Shown one piece after another: positions 1-10,689 of a stretch of 64,000 nucleotides of DNA. The translations under genes and the position numbers were made by a program. The DNA comes from Peromyscus leucopus. Lineage: Eukaryota > Chordata > Mammalia > Rodentia > Cricetidae. The DNA lies in assembly GCF_004664715.2 (NCBI RefSeq), contig NC_051069.1:72996647-73060646 (forward strand), given 5' to 3'. Position 1 is the first letter of the stretch. Every line of letters begins with the position of its first letter. The notes beneath the pieces were generated by a model. That model saw nothing but the letters and a program-made list of their open reading frames with translations, was not told the DNA's origin and did no database searches.

Positions 1-147
1 CTGATTGGTCCTTTGTTTAAGGAGAAGCCCCCTTCTCTGGATGGTATCACACTTTAAAGTGCTGCCATCATTGGTGGCTCACTTGTCTCCACTGAGGGAT
101 TGTAAACTGAGGGAGTTCAGAAGTGTTTCATGGTGATCTAGACACAG
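1..147 (+). repeat. Local direct repeat, copy 1 (cut by window edge)
   Basis: This stretch matches 2611-2756 in the same orientation, beginning with the same 21 or so bases and continuing with scattered differences to the shared 'gacacagatgtaaccc'. The window starts inside it, so its left end is unknown. I do not recognise it as a known interspersed family; a 2.6-kb-spaced local duplication is the simplest reading. Confidence 0.75.
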
Positions 148-230
148 ATGTAACCCGGCCCTGCACTTAGCTCACAGGGACTTCTGAGTTTAGCTTGGCA
201 GTGGACTCTTCATACTCAGTCACGCTTTCT

Positions 231-721
231 TGTTGTGGAATATTCCTTTACGCTGTGTGAAAGAAAATAGGTCACTGTGATTGGCTTAATAAGAAGCTAA
301 ACGGCCAATACCTAGGCAGGGTTTTTGGAGCAGAGAGAACACTGAGGAGAAGAAGAAGAAGGCAGAGTCTCCAGCCAGATGCAGAGGAAGCACATGGGCA
401 TTACATATTTCTTTGCACTGTGTGAAGATAAGTCACTTTGATTGGCTTAATAAAAAGCTAAACGGCCAATAGCTAGGCAGGATTTTCGAGGCAGAGAGAA
501 TGCTGGGAAGAGGAAGGGCGGAGAAGCCAGACAGATGAGCAATGAGTCAGACACACAAAATGGGATAGAGGTAAAAGCCATGTGGTAGAACAAAGATTAA
601 TAAATTGTGAGCTAATTTAAGTAGTAAGAGCTAGTTAGGAACGAGCCTAAACTATTGGTTGAGCTGTCATAATTAATAAGAAGTCTGCGCTGGCAGGTGG
701 GACAGGAAAATCCGCCTTACA
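231..721 (+). repeat. Solo LTR of a class II endogenous retrovirus, with internal U3 duplication
   Basis: The element begins TGTTGTGGAATATT and ends TTACA, and is flanked by a perfect 6-bp target duplication, CTTTCT, at 225-230 and 722-727. A 6-bp duplication is usual for class II (ERVK-type) elements. It is the same LTR family, in opposite orientation, as the LTRs at 37966-44687 and 47331-47666. Its 5' part occurs twice: about 248-410 and 412-555 both carry the 'ctgtgtgaa ... ggcttaataa ... aggcagg' block, so the LTR is about 490 bp instead of about 340. No internal region flanks it, so it is a solo LTR. Confidence 0.85.
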
Positions 722-910
722 CTTTCTTCCCACTGGTCTCTTCCTAGGCCCCCAATAATAGCACCTTTTCCTGGCTGCCTTCGCTGTGCCCCACCCCTTC
801 TGTTGTTACTATCTCCTGGATGCTCTATTCTCTATTCCCAGTGGTGAAGCTTAGTTCATCTCAAAGCCCAGATTCCTGCTTTAAGTCTTTTAATTAGCAG
901 TACTTTGGCT
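722..910. other. No recognisable feature
   Basis: Unique-looking, pyrimidine-rich sequence between the solo LTR and a SINE. I see no gene or known repeat here. Confidence 0.4.
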
Positions 911-988
911 ATCTGGGTGCTGGGCATTTCATCCACGGCTTCATGCATGCTAAGCAAGTGCTCAATGCCTGAGCTCTACTCCCAGCTT
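911..988 (-). repeat. ID/B4-type SINE fragment
   Basis: The reverse complement carries the tRNA-derived ID head: 'gagtagagctcaggc...' followed by 'cttagcatgcatgaagcc', the usual A-box to B-box spacing of rodent ID and B4 SINEs. Confidence 0.6.
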
Positions 989-989
989 G

Positions 990-1120
990 TATTTTAATGT
1001 TTTTTTAATTGAAATTTTGAGAATATCATGCATGCATACAGTGTATTTTGATCATATTCATCTCCTTACACTTTTCCCCTTAACTCCTCCCATGTCCAAC
1101 TGCTGCATCCCACCCCACTG
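990..1120 (-). repeat. Old rodent L1 3'-end fragment
   Basis: It contains a motif of rodent L1 3' UTRs read on the minus strand ('gtgtattttgatcatattca' followed by a C-rich, ACTCCTCCCA-like tract). Short and diverged. Confidence 0.5.
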
Positions 1121-1144
1121 CTATTAAAAAAAAAAAAAACTATC

Positions 1145-1311
1145 ACCGCGTGGCGGTGGTGGTGCACGCCTTTAATCCCAGCCCTCAGGAGGTGGAGCCA
1201 GGTGGATCTCTGTGAATTTGAGGCCAGCCTGGGCTACCAAGTGAGTTCCAGGAAAGGCTCCTAAGCTACACAGAGAAACCCTGTCTCGAAAAAACAAAAA
1301 ACAACAACAAA
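1145..1311 (+). repeat. B1 SINE
   Basis: The 7SL-derived B1 body carries A and B boxes ('ggtggtgcacgcctttaatc', 'gtgaatttgaggccagcct') and ends in an A-rich tail. It is flanked by a target-site duplication AAAACTATCA on both sides, so this is an intact insertion. Confidence 0.9.
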
Positions 1312-1324
1312 AAACTATCATAAT

Positions 1325-2330
1325 TCCAATTTGTGCTGCTATATATACACACATGGGTATGGAGCCACCCACTGGGACATGGTCAGACTATCAGAGGCCA
1401 CACCCTCTAAGAAAACTGAGCCCCTCCTCAGAAGTCTGCAATTGTCAACAGCTCCTTCACGAGCTCCTCCCCTCCCAATGCTATAGTGTTAACTGGCTTG
1501 GCCTTCTGCAGGTGTTATTGAAGGAACCACGGTCACTGTGAGTTGGGGAGCGCATCAGCCCTGTCATTTCCAGAAGACTGTGTTCCTCTAGGATCACTCC
1601 TGACCTCCCTCGGTCTTTCCACCACCCCCTCCTCTTCCACGGTGCTCCCTCAGCCTTGAGGGGAGTCCCCGTAGCTCTTGAAGCTGGTCCTTAAATTGGC
1701 ACGATTTAATTTAAAAATCATGTCTTACCTGGCAGTACAATGCAGATTGAAGATGATGATCATGCTCAAGACGGTGTGGTTTTAGGAATTAGAAATAGCC
1801 ATGTTCTTAGACTGCATCTGTGTGCACAAACTGACTAATGTTAATAAGTGTCCAAATTGAGGTTTAACTGGAGTTGAAGTTGAAATATCCTAAGATGAAG
1901 TAAGTTTGAATTCTAGAAAAACCTGCAGACACAGGCTGGTTTTTTGTTTTTTTGTTTTTTTGTTTTTTTTGGTTTTGGTTTTGGTTGGAGCCAGGGCTTG
2001 GCCCATGGTCAGACCATTTTGTTTTGTTGCCACTGCACTGCACTGCACCAGACCAACAACGCTGGTTTTCGAAGTTCATTTTTGCTCTTACACAAATACA
2101 CCTGCCTCCCTTAGGTTTGCAAGACTTTATGGAATTCAAAAGTGGGATACATGGTGTGGTGTGTACCCACACTCCAGAAGCAAATGTGACCCAGCAGGGC
2201 TGATGCTAGAAGTAGATACAGAAGCAGATTTACAGACTAGGAATGAATGCCATGCTAAGTGAGGTATGCGTTCTTCCTGCCAACAGCTGGGAAGTATAAA
2301 AGGCTCTGAGGAAGGTTTCTTGTCCTTTTC
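1325..2330. other. No recognisable feature
   Basis: Unique-looking intergenic sequence with a T/G-rich patch at about 1939-1985. The open frames here are short, overlap on both strands and show no protein family features. Confidence 0.5.
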
Positions 2331-2332
2331 CT

Positions 2333-2366
2333 TAAAAAAAAAAAAAAAAAAAAAGAAAGAAAGAAA
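2333..2366 (+). repeat. Poly(A)/GAAA simple repeat
   Basis: A run of about 20 A residues followed by GAAA units, probably the tail of a decayed retroposon. Confidence 0.8.
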
Positions 2367-2610
2367 TTCTGTTCTTTAGTAGAAAATGGGCAGTGGAGAC
2401 ATAAGCAAGTAGATCCCTCAAGTCCAGCAGCGTGATGATGATGAGGGCCGGGCCCATGGCAGTGGGTTGGGGATGGAGGAGGGACAGGTTTGATTTAGCA
2501 AATGATTGAAGTCCACAGAATAGTCCCTTTCATTAGGGGACTTTCTCTATTTCCCCTCATTGGCCCAGCGCATGTCACAGACCTGCAGAAATGTTTTTTG
2601 ATCTGAGGTT

Positions 2611-2756
2611 CTGATTGGTCCTTTGTTTAAGGACAAGTCTTCCTGTGTGTATTGTATAAGCTGCTATCATTGGTGGCTCACTTCTCTTCACTGTGGGATT
2701 GTAAACTTCTTAAGTTCAGAACTGTTTCCTGGTGATCCAGACACAGATGTAACCCT
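2611..2756 (+). repeat. Local direct repeat, copy 2
   Basis: Second copy of the block at 1-147. The two share 'ctgattggtcctttgtttaa' at the start, 'attggtggctcact' in the middle and 'gacacagatgtaaccc' at the end, with small indels between. Confidence 0.75.
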
Positions 2757-3689
2757 GATGTAAAGGAAATGTCTGGGGCACTCCCATGTAGGCCGATTAA
2801 GATGAAATGAAAGGCTGGGATGGAGGTGTAGCCTGGTCGTGAGCTGTAGTCCCGCAGTTCTATTCCCAGCTAATCAAAACAACACATCACGTCCCGGTAA
2901 ACAGCCCAAATAGGCTGATCCTGGACCCCCGAGCTCCAGCTCCAGCCTGGCTCCTCATTTTATTATTAAAAATGGAAGAAAAGAACAAGTTGGCACATAT
3001 TGTCAAGAAATTAACGTTGAATATAATTAGTGACATATTTCATTATCCATAAAAAACCCTCCCATCATCTATTTTTATAGCTTCAGGATTGTTAATGTGA
3101 AATTAATGAGTTGTTGCCCTTGGTTCCAGCTGTGGGAATGATAAAGGATCAGGCCCAGTGGGCCTGGATCTCCCAGTGCCTCCTTTTGTCTGCCACACTT
3201 TTTGAACTTTAACCCACGGTATAAGCTGTACAGAGTGGGTGTGAGGAGCAGCCTAGGCTTTCTGTAGCAATCCACAGCAGCTGGTCTGTACCTTGCATCA
3301 CTGCAGGCCTCTGACACACACCCCACTCAGCTCTGGAGGCTTTGCTCTAATCCCATCCCTAGGAATGTCAAATCTATGGACAGATCTTTTTTCTGAATCG
3401 GTGTTTCAATGACCTGTCTGAGTGATAGTGTTGTTTGTTTGGATAGAATACTCATTGCTTAATTCCAAAGACAGAAAGGAACTAGGTCCAAGGAAAGAAG
3501 ATGCAGTATATCATGTGGAAATTCCTCTATGATAGAAAATTGGAAACTCTAGTTTGGGATTCTCGTTTCTTGTTACGTGGGGTTGAATTGTCTAATATTA
3601 GCATGATTGATGATATCATCACCTCATAATTTGGGAGAACTCAAAGTAAATTTTTGTGGTAACTTACAGGTGAATTAGGAATTCAAAAT
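2757..3689. other. No recognisable gene; possible degenerate SINE at 2810-2880
   Basis: Intergenic sequence. A weak ID/B4-like stretch ('gctgggatggaggtgtagcc') lies near 2816, but it is too decayed to call. Nothing else is supported. Confidence 0.4.
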
Positions 3690-3885
3690 ATGGGCTCAGT
3701 GGTTAAAAGCATATGCTATTATTGCACAGGACCTGAGCTTGAGTCCCAACACCCTTGTTGGGTAGCTCACAGCTATTATAGCTCTTGCTTCAGGAGATGT
3801 GACACTTTTGGCCTATGCAGGCAGTGGTCCTCATGTTCACCTGCCATCATACACATATAGTTAGAATAAGAATAAACCTTAGAAG
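3690..3885 (+). repeat. B2/B3-family SINE
   Basis: It starts with the tRNA-like 'ggctcagtggttaaaagc' A box, continues with 'gacctgagcttgagtccc' (B box), then the 'gtagctcacagc' and 'caggcagtggtcctcatg' body, and ends in an A-rich AATAAGAATAAAC tail. Diverged. Confidence 0.75.
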
Positions 3886-3889
3886 ATGA

Positions 3890-5055
3890 ATTCACAACAC
3901 TGCGAAGGTAGTTTTCTCTAGGCACAAACCCTACTTTACCTTTCGTTGATTTGTTTACATCCTTTCATCCTTGTACACCTTCAAATTCTACCCTTCTCAG
4001 AGGACAGAGGCAGAACAAGGCCACTCCTCAGGGTCCATGTTTCTCTCAGCATCCTTGTCTTCTAAACTCCACACAAAGTTAGAAAAAAATCCTAGGAAGA
4101 ATTTTCATATACTGTCCACCCAGATTATTGAGCTGTTATCGTTTTACATATAAGGTCACAATATAATGACCAAAACCAGATAGTGAATATTGGTAAATTT
4201 TATGATTAAGTCTACAGGCATCCAAATTTTATTAATTGTTCCATTATTGCCCCTTCGGTTATCTGGATTCTAGTTCATGGCAGGATCAATTCTATTTCTT
4301 TGTTGTGCTGCACAGTTAATCTAGATTCGAGATGAGAGTTGGCAAACATGCTTTATCAAGGCCTAGATGGTAAATATTTACATTCCGTGGGTCATGAGTG
4401 TCTCTAACACTCTAACCGCTCAACTCGGCCAAACCCAGCCACAGGTACGTAAACAGCTGCATGTGGCAGTTTTCCAGTCAGTTCTGCATGGACCCCCCCC
4501 CTTTTCCTCTGGTCAACTTTTTTTGTGGTTTTGGTTACCTTGGTCAGCGATTGTCCAAAATACCAAATGGGAAATTCCAGAAACGAATTTACAACTCACT
4601 AGTTGTAAATGGTGGCCTGTTGTGGGTAGGGTGAGAAAATTTCGCAGTGTGAATCATCCCAGTCCAGAGCACCCACTCTGTGCACTACCTCCCTTCAGTC
4701 ACATGGGAGCCAGCCTGTCTACCACATCACCTGGTACAGTACAACACTTTGGTTTAACTAACTCAAAAGCCCAGAAGGACAAGAACAATGTGATGCTGCC
4801 AACCTGGAAAGGCCAAAGAAGCCACACAGCACTTCTTGTTAAATGATGCCTTCCATCGCCATAGGAAGAAGGGTAAGCATGCTCGAATAATCTGTTATTG
4901 GGGGGAAAGACTTTCATTACACTACACTGTACAGTGATGTGTTTCAGTACCAGGCTGAGGAAGGGTGGAATCGATATGGATAAACTTGATTATAAATTTG
5001 ACAGGATTTAGAATCTCCAGGGAAACAGATCACGGCTGTAGGATACTTTCTAGAT
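3890..5055. other. Mostly unassigned; ancient repeat trace near 4320-4450
   Basis: No gene. About 4325-4450 ('ggcaaacatgctttatc ... ggtaaatatttacattc ... ctcaactcggcc') resembles a common ancient mammalian DNA-transposon consensus from memory, but I cannot name the family safely. Confidence 0.35.
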
Positions 5056-5325
5056 TAGATTTATTAAGGTGGCAAGACCCACTTCAAATATGGTTGGGAC
5101 CATTCTATGGACTTGGGTCCCAAACCAGGAAAAAAAAAAAAGAAGGTGGGGGATTGCTGAGCAGCAGCATTCATGACTCCTGCTTCCTGACTGTAGATTC
5201 CCTGTCTCAGAGTCCTGCTGCTGTGCTCTCCTCTACCTGGAACAGTGAGCCAAGACAAAGCCTCCCCTCCTAAAATTGCTTCTGGTAGGTACTTTGCTAC
5301 ACAGCAACAAAACAAGTTACCTAAT
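5056..5325 (+). repeat. Degenerate rodent interspersed repeat, probably Lx-type
   Basis: It shares the layout of the clearer copies at 59105-59495 and 60545-60960: 'ggaccattctatggacttggg', then 'gactcctgcttcctgactgt', then a tail resembling 'cagcaacaaaacaagttac'. The Lx/L1 assignment is from memory. Confidence 0.5.
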
Positions 5326-5367
5326 GCACACATCGAGCAAATACCTTCAACAATTTCTAATTGCTTT

Positions 5368-5570
5368 AGAAGATTTATTTTTATTAGTGTGTTGTGTGTG
5401 TAAGCCTGTATGAGTGAATACTATGTACATGCAGGTGCCTAATGAGGCCAGAAAAGGGCACAGGGTTTCTTGGAGCTGAGATGACCTACCTGACGTGGAT
5501 GTTGGGAACTGGACTCAGGCCGTCTGGAAGAGCAGCAAGGGCTCTTAGCTGCTAAGCTGTCTCCCCAAGA
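5368..5570 (-). repeat. B3 SINE
   Basis: Reverse-strand B3: a T-rich start ('gatttatttttattagtgtg', the tail), then 'catgcaggtgcctaatgagg', 'ttgggaactggactcaggcc', and the complement of the tRNA-like head 'agcagcaagggctcttagct'. Confidence 0.85.
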
Positions 5571-5705
5571 TCTCACTTGAAGCCTAGGCTGGCTTTGAAC
5601 TCATTAAGTAGCTTATGTTGTAGCCACAGCTCCAAGCTGTGATCCTCCTTCCTCAGCCTCCTGAATGTTAGAATTATGAGTTTGTGCTGCCATGCCTGAG
5701 GACCA
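5571..5705 (-). repeat. B1/B4-type SINE fragment
   Basis: Contains the complement of the B1 core ('aggctggctttgaactca', 'cctccttcctcagcctcc', 'tgtgctgccatgcctg'). Diverged and abuts the B3 element. Confidence 0.65.
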
Positions 5706-5709
5706 GGAT

Positions 5710-7575
5710 TAAAATTCAGTATCTTGTTGAATTAAGACTCAAGACCCAGTGTACCTCCCCCGCCCCGTGCCTCGCCCCCTCCTGTGGACCAGTTTGCTGT
5801 CTCAGCTCTAGTACCTGGGTCTGTCTTATGCACTGAACTGACCAGGCTTGCAGGTGGCCTGGGGCTAGGTCTGTCCTCTGGAATTTTATGAATTGTGATA
5901 AGAAAAGTATTCAGAATCTACACCCACATCAGATGATAGTGATGAGCTAGAAAGCCTGGTGAGTCTTTCAAAGAAGTTCCGTTCCCCACAACTTCTCCCT
6001 GTGGATTCTAAATCCCCTTTGCATATTCTCTTAGTCCTTGCAATGCTAATGCTAATGTGGACGAGGAAGTCATAGTGCCATCTTCTAGATTAGAAAATGA
6101 AAACTTGGCATTCTGATTTGCATAGGGACATAAGCTCATAAAGCCCACCTTGTTATTAGCAGGTTGGTTTTTGCTTAATTATCTATCAAAGGTTGTAAGT
6201 ACTGGCCGAGCATGCTTCTTCTGGTCTTCAGAATCAGAAGCGGTCCAAAGTCCGAAACTATGTGAGTGTCAACATAATTGCTGCAAAACCGAAACTTTGT
6301 TCCATGAACAAAAGTATTAAAAAGAATTGTATGAGATATTTTCTGACTTTGTGTCTAGGATTTGCAAGAAACATAAATGAATTTTGTTTCCAGTGCTCAA
6401 GTTTAGCATTTGGCTTTACTCTAAACACATTATATATGCACAAATATTAAAAAATCTGAACTCCGAAGCAGTCTGGTCCCAGACGTTTTGATGAAGTGCC
6501 TGCAACTTGTCACGTGACAGGGGCACTGTTTGGAGCCACACACACTTCTGACATCACAGTCTCAAAGCCTCTGCTGTTTCCTAACTCTCTTTTCCACATG
6601 AATGAAAAAGTAATCAAAACATACATATAACAATAAATGAAGCCAAAGGCAGCCCCTGGTTTGGGGGATCCTGACTTTCTTGGGTCTGGGCAGCCCCTTC
6701 CACAATTCAGCACCACTCATCTTAAGGCGACCTTGAGAAGGAAAAGTGTGCTGCCATAGCCACAGAAATGGCCTTGACAGAGAGGAGGGCAGAGTTCAAG
6801 GGATGAGGCTTTAGTGGGAGGAGCAGAGAAAGCCTTTGACTCCATTTGGATGCTGACAGGAAAATCAGACATATAACCACTTCTATGGTGAAGTCAGAAC
6901 GTTTCTGTATTTGCTAAGAGGACACTGCACAGCATAACAAAATAATTTACCCAACAAAATTATTCTTTTTCTATTTTAATTTTACAAGATCACATTAGAA
7001 ATTGGTAATTTTTAATAAAATGACAATGTAATTACATGAAAACATATTATTTTAAAGAGATCCATACTAAAGTGAATAGATTAGCTTTAACATACACAAC
7101 AATAGTAAAACAAATCGTTACAAATGAATATTTGAGCGATAATAACAACCACAAAAGTATATTAAGCAATTGGGTAAAACCTTGTTAATCACAGAATTTG
7201 GGTGGCAGATAAGTGGGAATTCATTTATATTATACTATATACTAACTAGTATGCAGTTTGTATATTCCTGACATTCCCCATAATAAAGTTTAAAATAAAT
7301 CAAAATTCTAAGAAAATGTACAGAGAAGGCGAAAGTATTTCTAACATTCTCAAGCTGACCTTTAATGCTGCGGGCCACAGAATATATCATAAGAACTCAG
7401 CTGGTTATGGCAAAGTCACTACCTGGAGGAATCAGGGAATTCCTCCAGAGGAAGCCAAATCCCAAGGAGTTTTTGGTGTTACTTGGCTTATTATATATCA
7501 GCTGTCTTCTGTTATGAAAATCATGTGTGCCTTCATAGTTTTCCCAATTGACTTTTCCCTAAGAAGGGCTAACAA
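5710..7575. other. No recognisable feature
   Basis: AT-rich intergenic sequence, especially 6930-7320. Only short, low-quality open frames are present on either strand. Confidence 0.5.
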
Positions 7576-7579
7576 TGTG

Positions 7580-8290
7580 GACTGATCACTCTTTAGACAT
7601 ACACATTCCAGGCATTTCGAGAACAGCCTCAGGAAAGGCTTTCTCTGGAATAAGATATCTCCCCTAGCCACTTTCAAGGACTAAAGGAGACACCACCCAG
7701 GTGGTCGCCCAATTTCTGAGGACTAACAGTGATAACAACCCACAGGCGAGTCTCCTGACTTAAGGTAAATTCCACAAGGGGACACCGCCTAGGTCAGGTA
7801 GACATTAAGTAATAGCTTTATACAATTTAGCTTGGACCCTCCCTTTATATACGGGACTTCCAGGGCAGAAGGGAGGGGAGAAGAGAAAAGAAAATGGAAG
7901 AACTAGATGGGTAAGAACTTGAGAGGAACAAACTGAGATGGGGAAGAACTAGATTGAAGGGCTAAAAGAGAGGACTAGAGGAATGAGATGGAAGATGAAG
8001 AAGAGACAGATGGAAAAGAACAAGATGAGGAAGAGCCAGATGAGAGAGAAGGAGACGGGAGAGGAGCTGATAGGGGAAAGAACTAAATAGATGAGAACCT
8101 AGAAGGGAGAGAACTAGATGAAGGAATTAAGATAGAACCTAGAGGGGACAGTAGATAAATATTGAGAAATCAAGCAGGAAAGGAGCTAGACATGAGAGCA
8201 GAATAGAAGCTGTGTAGAGAGAGAACTATCACAGAATTAATAAAGTGCATGAACTAGGAGTCTCGTGTACATAGATTCATTTCTTTTCAT
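7580..8290 (+). repeat. LTR-like element with purine-rich R/U3 region
   Basis: It has the order expected of an LTR: a TATA-like TTTATATA at 7844-7851, a long purine-rich tract of imperfect 'gaactaga' and 'gatgag' units (about 7865-8225), and AATAAA at 8239-8244 followed by a GT/T-rich stretch. The ends and family are uncertain, and I found no clear target duplication. Confidence 0.55.
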
Positions 8291-8588
8291 CAAAGATTAA
8301 CTATCAGCTGGTTGTAGATCCTTCCCAGACCCTGGGAGGGGAATATCGAGCGGCTGAACCCCCTTAGTCCCCGATACTTTAATTTGTCTTAATCTTTACT
8401 AAAATAAAGCTATAGCTTCAAGTTATATTACAGAACTTCAAGGAGGTTACCTAAGCTCTCAGGACCCCAATTGTTAAGTCCTTTAAGTTGCTAGAAAGTG
8501 GTTAAAAATGACATGAAATTCAGCAAATTATGAGGAGGAGGGCAACTTGCCATAGCCTATTGTGGGTCCTAAGGTACATAGTCTAAAT

Positions 8589-8793
8589 CAGTGGTTCTCA
8601 GTCTTCCTAATGCTGCAACCCTTTAATACATTTCCTTATGTTGTGGTGAACCCCAACCATAAAATTATTTTGTTGCTACTTCATAACTGTAATTTTGCTA
8701 CTGTTATAAATTGTAATGTAAACATCTGATATGTAGGCTATCTGATGTGTGATCCCCCAAAAGGTGTCTTGACCCATAGGTTGAGAACTGCTG
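8589..8793 (+). mobile_element. URR1-like hAT MITE
   Basis: A short non-autonomous DNA transposon with terminal inverted repeats: 'cagtggttctcagtctt' at the left and 'aggttgagaactgctg' at the right. The body ('ctgcaaccctttaataca', 'ccataaaattattttgttgc') matches the rodent URR1 hAT-Charlie family as I know it. No transposase. The 8-bp flanks no longer match. Confidence 0.85.
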
Positions 8794-8799
8794 GAAAAT

Positions 8800-10550
8800 C
8801 TGGGATTTTTTTGGCTTAAAAAAAAAAGCATCCAAAATAGGAAGGAAAAAATACATTGGTATTTGCTAAAAATAATATAATAATGATGTATGATATGAAC
8901 TATAAAATAAAACAATATGTAGCAATAAATTGTTACTATATACCTTAACTATTTTATGTACGACAACTGGTATGAACTCATAAGTATATGAGATAGATTC
9001 TGGGCCTCCAGCACCATGGCTCTATCAGTCTCTCTGTATGCCGCTGAGAAACTAGCCATTGCCATGTGACCCCCAGCCTTCTTTCTGCAGGTAAGTCAGA
9101 CCAGGCTGTGCTGTGCTGTGGTAACAAATCACTTGCTCAACCAAGCAGTAGTCCTCTATGTCTTTCATGTCACTGATATTGTGAAACAGACACTAGTTAG
9201 ACAGCTGCCAAGTTGCTACAACAGACTAGGGAAGAACCGGAAGGAGATCTGGCCTGGAAATAACCATGCATCCCTTTTACACATTTGCCCATTGTTTAGA
9301 ACTTGTGTTAAATAAATGCCTCCTGGGAGAGTGTAGAAGAGACACAGTTAGGGCATTGCACAGCCCTGGCTCAGGTGTGAACATGACAAATAGGCTCCCT
9401 ATCTACACCTGAACATGCTGTAACTTCTCTCTGGAAAAATCCAGGAGGCTTCAGAGAGATGTGCTGTTTATGATGGATCTCCTAGAGGAAAGAGCAGCTG
9501 GAAAAGCCCTGTTGAGAGTGGAGATATTGTGTAGATGACGCAACAAAGAGAGTACCAGATGGGATAGAAGTCTTTTTGCCAGACAGACTAGGAAGCCATG
9601 GGGGATGACGTCACATCTTTACTAGTCATTCAGGGACAGCTGCACACTAAGGGATTTTAGACTACAGTTAAAGTCTTTGAAACTTGAATTGACAGAGAGA
9701 AGGATCATCTAACCATGCCGTACTGTGGATGAAAATTTCTTACACAGTGGTAGAGGAGATTTCCCATCATGTAGGTAAAGGAACCAGGACTTCAGGACTC
9801 CTGAGTCATAGATCAGATTATGTGCAGCAACCCCTGTGAGGGCATGCATTTAGATGATTCATCTGGAAATGCTGCACAGAATAGATATAGTGATGGTTTA
9901 GAAAATTTTACACGCTCTTTTTTTTCTAAAGGAAAGGGGAAAACCTTTGAATGAGGCCAGTTACTGAGAGGAATGGAGAACTGTATGACCAGATTCCATG
10001 TCTGAAACCAGCTCTTTGGCTAAAGTGTCGTGGTTGCTGGCTGGGTGCTGCAGTCTTTCTTATGCTTCCCCTCTGGCGTGCTGTGAGGAGAGACCGAGAG
10101 TCTGGCTAGGTGGGAACATTCAACTCTTTCGTGGGAAGGAAGATATTTCCATGCTCCTGTGGCCATACACACAGTCATGTCAACCATCTTCACACTAGTA
10201 AAAAAGCAACAAAACCCCACATGGCTTTGGTTACTATTTATCTGTCTTCTCTATTTCCTATCTTACTTGATCTAACCCAGAAGAAGGGTGGTTGTTTATT
10301 ACCTTCATCTAACTGTGGTGATGGAGGAGAGACTGTTGAAGGAGAATCCTAGAAGTTTGGACTCTCGACCACCCAGGTCAGCTTCTTTTAGTGAGGAGAA
10401 AACGAACTGAGCTCCCAAAAGTTTGAAATAGCTGAGGTCATAATTGCAGTTGAGTTGTGTAGGATCTAGTTCATGGATCTTTCTCCTACTTGATTATGGG
10501 TTAGATAGTGTTGGGAAAACAACGACCTATAAAACAAACATGGATAAGAA
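8800..10550. other. No recognisable feature
   Basis: Unique-looking intergenic sequence. No open frame has protein-like composition and I see no repeat family. Confidence 0.5.
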
Positions 10551-10556
10551 GCCAGC

Positions 10557-10682
10557 TGGCAAGGCTTGGTCATACATGTCTTTAATCTCAGCACTCCTGA
10601 GGTTGAGGCAGGAGGTTTGTGTGTTCAATGCCAACCTGGGCTATATAGTAACACCCTGTCTTAAAACAAAAACAAAGCAGCA
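10557..10682 (+). repeat. B1-related SINE, diverged
   Basis: 'gtctttaatctcagcactcc', 'gaggttgaggcaggagg' and 'gccaacctgggctatatag' follow B1 order, ending in an AAACAAAAACAAAG tail. Confidence 0.8.
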
Positions 10683-10689
10683 GCAATAG

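Noticed and set aside
8581..8801. 8-bp target duplication around the URR1 element
   Set aside because: The flanking octamers do not match, so only the terminal inverted repeats support the call.
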